Below are positions 60,957-64,000 of a stretch of 64,000 bases of DNA, piece after piece. A program made the position numbers and the translations under genes. This DNA is from RGIG4034 sp045576455 (GTDB lineage Bacteria; Bacillota; Clostridia; Lachnospirales; Lachnospiraceae): NCBI GenBank assembly GCA_045576455.1, contig JAZNGM010000025.1, positions 122,496 to 186,495 on the forward strand, given 5' to 3'. Each line of letters opens with the position of its first letter. The first letter of the stretch is position 1. Under the pieces are notes generated by a model that did not search any database, was not told the DNA's origin, and was given only the letters and a program-made list of their open reading frames with translations.

Positions 60957-61211
60957 TTATTTGTTTTGTATTATATCTTTAAACATGCTATTAAAGTCTG
61001 TATGAAAAATTTCTACTAGAGCAATTAACTCGCTAACTCGTATATTGTATGTGCCGGATTCAATTTGAGAATAGGAACTTCTGGAGGTAGGGAGATTGCG
61101 AAGTTGCATTTGCGCAACAACTTGTTCTTGTGTTAGGTTGCAAGACAGACGTAGTTCGCGAATTCTTTTGCCTATGGAAACATCATTAATTTGTTTCAGT
61201 TTTTGTGTCAT
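60957..61211 (-). CDS. XRE-family helix-turn-helix regulator
   Basis: This 84-residue protein is nearly all a Cro/C1-type HTH: IGKRIRELRLSCNLTQEQVVAQMQLRNLPTSRSSYSQIESGTYNIRVSELIALVEIF. The recognition helix lies around residues 40-52. It is divergent from the zinc-ribbon gene at 61404 and might control it. AAAGGTGTAAAATTCCT precedes the ATG. The target is unknown; small regulators of this kind are common on mobile elements. Confidence 0.85.
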   Translation of the reverse strand: MTQKLKQINDVSIGKRIRELRLSCNLTQEQVVAQMQLRNLPTSRSSYSQIESGTYNIRVSELIALVEIFHTDFNSMFKDIIQNK

Positions 61212-61403
61212 AGGAATTTTACACCTTTCACATGTTATTATTGTTCTTTTTTATTGATTTTATTATATAGATTTTATATAATTGCAATGTATAGGTTGCA
61301 AAACGAGACAAGAGATGTATTTTCGAGTAAACAGTATTTATATGACAAAAGAATAGAAAGATATGGGTGTTTTCCATATAACATATGCTAGGAGGATAAG
61401 ACG

Positions 61404-63353
61404 ATGAGATGCACCAATTGCAATAAGGAGATACAAAAAGGAACTAAATTTTGTACACATTGTGGTGTTTCTATGGAAGATAAAGAACTGGTAAAGAAAA
61501 TATCTTTACAGTGTAAAAAATGTGAAGGGACATTAATACTTGATAGTGATAAGTCGATGCTTGCATGTCCGTATTGTGGTTCGAAAGAATTAATTGTTGA
61601 AAATGATGCGGTGACAATAGAGAAGATTAGAGTATCAGCGCATAAAGAAATTGAGTTAGAAAAAATTAAGAGTAACGATAGAATGCATCAAATAGAAGAT
61701 GAAAAAGCACAGCGGCAAGAAGGAGAGATGCGGATTGAGAAATTTAAAAAAGGAAAATTGGGAAAATTTCTTATCATTGCTTTTTTATTAGCTACAATAT
61801 TTACATATTTTTATTTTGCTTCAGGACGCATATTAGCAGGCATATTATCGCTTGTTCAAGTGGTTTGTTTTGGAGCAGCCTGGTGTATGGGCATGGAAAT
61901 CATAAAGGAAAAGAAGCGTCATATTCACATATTGATTGCCATAGTAGGAATACTTTTGATTATCCCAACTATGCGGTCATGTAGTTCGTATAGTTCAAAT
62001 AAGAATATTGAGGAGATTAAGTGGGATATTATCTTTATGGGTGATAATATTCCAGAGCCAAATTCGAAACAAATAGAGATTCACTATAATGAAGAGGATG
62101 ATTTGTGGATTGATGTACATAATACCTCAGAAACAGAATATTATGAGTATATCGTTGCATGTAAAGAATTGGGATATACAGTAGAAATGAATGAGTCATC
62201 TATTGGTTATGATGCCTATAATAATGAAGGGTATTATTTGGATTTGGGGTACTACAAATCAGAGGAAGAAATGACCATACGGTTAGATGCTCCTACAGCA
62301 ACTGGAGATTTAAATTGGAGTGAGCATAATGTTTCGTCTGTATTGCCGGAACCGAAATCTATAGTTGGTGCCTTTACGATAGAGAATGATGAGAGTAATA
62401 CCATCGTTATAAGTAATACATCAAAGGATGAGTTCGCGGCGTATTGTGAAGAGTGCAAAGGGGCTGGATACACAGTAGACGCAGACAATAAATCAGGATC
62501 ATTTGCGGCATACGATGCAAACGGAAATCATGCAAGTATTTCTTATAATTTAGGAAATAAAGAAATGACTATTATTTTCAAGTATCCAATGGTGTGTACA
62601 AAAATAATATGGCCAACTGTGGGTGTAGGTACATTGGCTCCTGTTCCCAATTCTTTGTCTGGTAAAGTGGGGAATGATTACGGATGGACATACTCGGTTT
62701 ATCTTGAAAATACTTCAAAAGAAGAATATGAGGCTTATGTACAGAAATGTATAGATGCTGGTTTTAATAAAAATGTAAGTAATTATGGTGACAGCGTTTG
62801 GGCTGATTACTCGAAAGATGATGATATTAATATCCACATTTCTTATGAAGGCTTTAACATCATGTATGTTCATGTGACAGGTTCGTTAAATAAGGACTAC
62901 TCATTGTATGCAAGAAATTCAGATAAAAATGAGGAGATCCTAAATGATGATAGTAGTAAAACAGAACCTACTAAAGAGCTTGAGCCGACTAAAGAACCGG
63001 AACCAACCAAGGAGCCAGAAGCAACTCAGGAACCAGAAATGCTAGTGACTCCATTATCAGAGTATGAAAAGGCTTATATCAGAAAAATGTCAAATTATTC
63101 ATTGTACATAATGTTTGATGAAGATACTAAAAAGGTTGTATACTTTGGAACGAATGACACTTATGTGATGAATGGGGCATATAACGGAAGTTTCAGTAGT
63201 GGTGTAACTATTAGTTGGGATGATGGATGGGACGAAAAATTCGAACACGCTAGTGGAAGTATAGCAACATTAACAGATGGAAATGAATTTGAGTGGGATT
63301 ATAAAGTGTGTGATGTTGATGATGCACAGGAAGTGTTGAATGACCTGAAATGA
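61404..63353 (+). CDS. Zinc-ribbon membrane protein with three repeated extracytoplasmic domains
   Basis: This is a 649-residue protein. Residues 1-22 carry a zinc-ribbon MRCTNCNKEIQKGTKFCTHCG (CxxC...CxxC), and a second CxxC pair follows at about 36-55 (CKKC...CPYC). Then come a charged helix, two or three membrane segments (about 120-195) and a large outer part. It contains three related modules of about 95 residues (beginning near 203, 303 and 402), each with W...P.....PEP/PVPNS and NTSKEEYEAYVxxCKxxGY. A TKEPEPTKEPEATQEPE linker (about 520-545) leads to a last beta-rich domain. Such modules occur in Lachnospiraceae zinc-ribbon proteins of unknown function. AGGAGG precedes the ATG. Confidence 0.75.
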   Translation: MRCTNCNKEIQKGTKFCTHCGVSMEDKELVKKISLQCKKCEGTLILDSDKSMLACPYCGSKELIVENDAVTIEKIRVSAHKEIELEKIKSNDRMHQIEDEKAQRQEGEMRIEKFKKGKLGKFLIIAFLLATIFTYFYFASGRILAGILSLVQVVCFGAAWCMGMEIIKEKKRHIHILIAIVGILLIIPTMRSCSSYSSNKNIEEIKWDIIFMGDNIPEPNSKQIEIHYNEEDDLWIDVHNTSETEYYEYIVACKELGYTVEMNESSIGYDAYNNEGYYLDLGYYKSEEEMTIRLDAPTATGDLNWSEHNVSSVLPEPKSIVGAFTIENDESNTIVISNTSKDEFAAYCEECKGAGYTVDADNKSGSFAAYDANGNHASISYNLGNKEMTIIFKYPMVCTKIIWPTVGVGTLAPVPNSLSGKVGNDYGWTYSVYLENTSKEEYEAYVQKCIDAGFNKNVSNYGDSVWADYSKDDDINIHISYEGFNIMYVHVTGSLNKDYSLYARNSDKNEEILNDDSSKTEPTKELEPTKEPEPTKEPEATQEPEMLVTPLSEYEKAYIRKMSNYSLYIMFDEDTKKVVYFGTNDTYVMNGAYNGSFSSGVTISWDDGWDEKFEHASGSIATLTDGNEFEWDYKVCDVDDAQEVLNDLK

Positions 63354-63376
63354 TATGTTGTTGAAGAAAAAATAAC

Positions 63377-63497
63377 TTGTAATACCCTCGATTTCTGCTA
63401 TAATATAATTAATAAAAGGCAATCGCCACAGAGTGGTTGACCGGTATAAGAGACAAAAGCCTTCCCGCACCGACCAAAGTACAGGGAAGGTTTTTGT
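63377..63497 (+). ncRNA. Putative small RNA (type I antitoxin candidate)
   Basis: Promoter: -35 TTGTAA (63377-63382), 16 bp, -10 TATAAT (63399-63404). The predicted transcript of about 85 nt starts near 63411 and ends at a terminator, CCTTCCC with GGGAAGG plus TTTTT (63460-63495). It points at the toxin gene on the other strand, and the terminator stem lies in the toxin mRNA's 3' region. Its 5' part, GGCAATCGCCACAGAGTGG (63418 on), also occurs, in diverged form, in the toxin mRNA leader. Confidence 0.6.
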
Positions 63498-63501
63498 TAT
63501 G

Positions 63502-63591
63502 TTACTGACTAATCAAGTAAATGAATGTCAGCAGTGCTAAGAGGAACATTCCGAAAGACATCAAGTCTTTAAAATCGAAATCATTGTTCAT
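63502..63591 (-). CDS. Holin-like type I toxin peptide
   Basis: This 29-residue peptide, MNNDFDFKDLMSFGMFLLA then LLTFIYLISQ, has one hydrophobic helix. It fits the family annotated as putative holin-like toxins (TxpA/BsrG/Fst type), which damage the membrane when overproduced. A strong site GGAGGTGATGCTT precedes the ATG. Its promoter on the minus strand is -35 TTGTGT (63700-63695), 17 bp, -10 TATAAT (63677-63672), giving a leader of about 75 nt. A convergent small RNA gene faces it. It lies next to an excisionase-type gene, so the pair may stabilise a mobile element. Confidence 0.72.
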   Translation of the reverse strand: MNNDFDFKDLMSFGMFLLALLTFIYLISQ

Positions 63592-63671
63592 AAGCATCAC
63601 CTCCATTCCGTAAGAATGAAGGTCAACCACCCTGTATCACGATTGCCGGTAGCATTGCTGCTACTAAAATT

Positions 63672-63700
63672 ATTATATCATAAATTGCGTTAGAACACAA
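63672..63700 (-). promoter_or_regulatory. Promoter of holin-like toxin
   Basis: Minus strand: -35 TTGTGT 63700-63695, 17-bp spacer, -10 TATAAT 63677-63672. Confidence 0.6.
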
Positions 63701-63764
63701 GTTCGGTTGCTTGAAAATTCTATAAAATTCATACTTGATTTCGTACATATAGTTCGTTACAATC

Positions 63765-63780
63765 CCCTCCGAAAGGAGGG
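63765..63780 (+). promoter_or_regulatory. Hairpin hiding the ribosome binding site of the HTH gene
   Basis: CCCTCC, GAAA tetraloop, GGAGGG. The right arm is the ribosome binding site of the gene starting at 63789. A GNRA loop makes the hairpin stable, so translation would be held back unless the hairpin opens. Confidence 0.6.
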
Positions 63781-63788
63781 CGAACCCT

Positions 63789-63995
63789 ATGAAAAACGAG
63801 CAGGAAGTTAAATTTTATTCAGTAGCAGAAGTAAGTAAAATGCTAGGGATTAGCAGGTCAAGAGCATATGAATGGCTTGCCAGTCCTCAATGTCCTTTTC
63901 TGGTACTGCGGATAGGCAGACGGATTATCATACCAGCAAATAATTTCGCAAAATGGTATGAAAGTTTTGCAGATTGTACAACTGAAGAAAAATGA
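63789..63995 (+). CDS. Excisionase-type helix-turn-helix DNA-binding protein
   Basis: This 68-residue protein, FYSVAEVSKMLGISRSRAYEWL then LVLRIGRRIIIPANNFAKW, is a winged HTH of the excisionase/HTH_17 type. In Firmicutes such genes usually stand directly before a tyrosine integrase gene in transposons, prophages or integrative elements. The integrase would lie beyond the window. The gene appears complete, ending at a TGA at 63993. Its ribosome binding site lies in a hairpin. Confidence 0.85.
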   Translation: MKNEQEVKFYSVAEVSKMLGISRSRAYEWLASPQCPFLVLRIGRRIIIPANNFAKWYESFADCTTEEK

Positions 63996-64000
63996 TAGAA

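Overview
The window is low-GC DNA from a Gram-positive anaerobe, most likely a member of the Lachnospiraceae (Clostridia). The evidence is the gene order (recA-recX-rny-nudix-spoIIM-xerD; yicC-remA-gmk-rpoZ-rimO-pgsA; gap-pgk-tpiA; gpmI..eno-secG-rnr-smpB-ssrA), the sporulation-type proteins (a Spo0A effector domain, SpoIIM, a SpoVB-like flippase), the strong AGGAGG-type ribosome binding sites and the agr-type peptide-sensing genes. The genus cannot be decided from sequence alone. No rRNA or ordinary tRNA gene was seen; the only structural RNA gene recognised with confidence is tmRNA.

Region 1 (1-10.1 kb) is the accessory part. It opens with the 3' end of an agrC-like GHKL histidine kinase. 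A promoter/leader element and a frameshifted agrD-like autoinducer gene follow. The same leader element recurs twice downstream, each time in front of a two-gene cassette encoding a solute-binding-like lipoprotein and a cysteine-motif lipoprotein. The cassettes are tandem paralogues with mosaic identity. One leader copy carries the last codons of the kinase gene with it, and another has broken into an unrelated lipoprotein gene. An ABC-2 exporter (ATPase plus a large fused permease) follows. My reading is that an agr-type autoinduced promoter has been copied in front of surface lipoprotein genes, which would put them under quorum-sensing control.

Region 2 (10.1-31.1 kb) holds a sugar ABC importer operon, an OB-fold-like lipoprotein, a receiver-less Spo0A-type regulator, glycogen synthase, RqcH, and the yicC-remA-gmk-rpoZ-rimO-pgsA-pncC block. 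Next comes a repeat-rich spacer (hexanucleotide tract, then a 53-bp tandem array), followed by recA with LexA-type boxes, recX, rny, nudix, spoIIM and xerD.

Region 3 (31.1-55.4 kb) holds DAHP synthase, a flippase, an MBOAT/SGNH pair, a PHP phosphatase, two glycolytic gene groups, a hybrid histidine kinase, thiN and a heterodimeric multidrug-type ABC exporter preceded by a leader peptide and attenuator. It ends with gpmI, a hydrolase, eno, secG, rnr, smpB and ssrA.

Region 4 (55.4-64 kb) is again more accessory: a solute-binding protein remnant, a DUF402-HAD fusion, an epimerase, pyridoxamine kinase, a stand-alone HPt protein, an OmpR-type regulator, a zinc-ribbon membrane protein with a triplicated domain, a holin-like type I toxin with a convergent small RNA, and an excisionase-type HTH protein that probably marks the edge of an integrated element continuing past the window.
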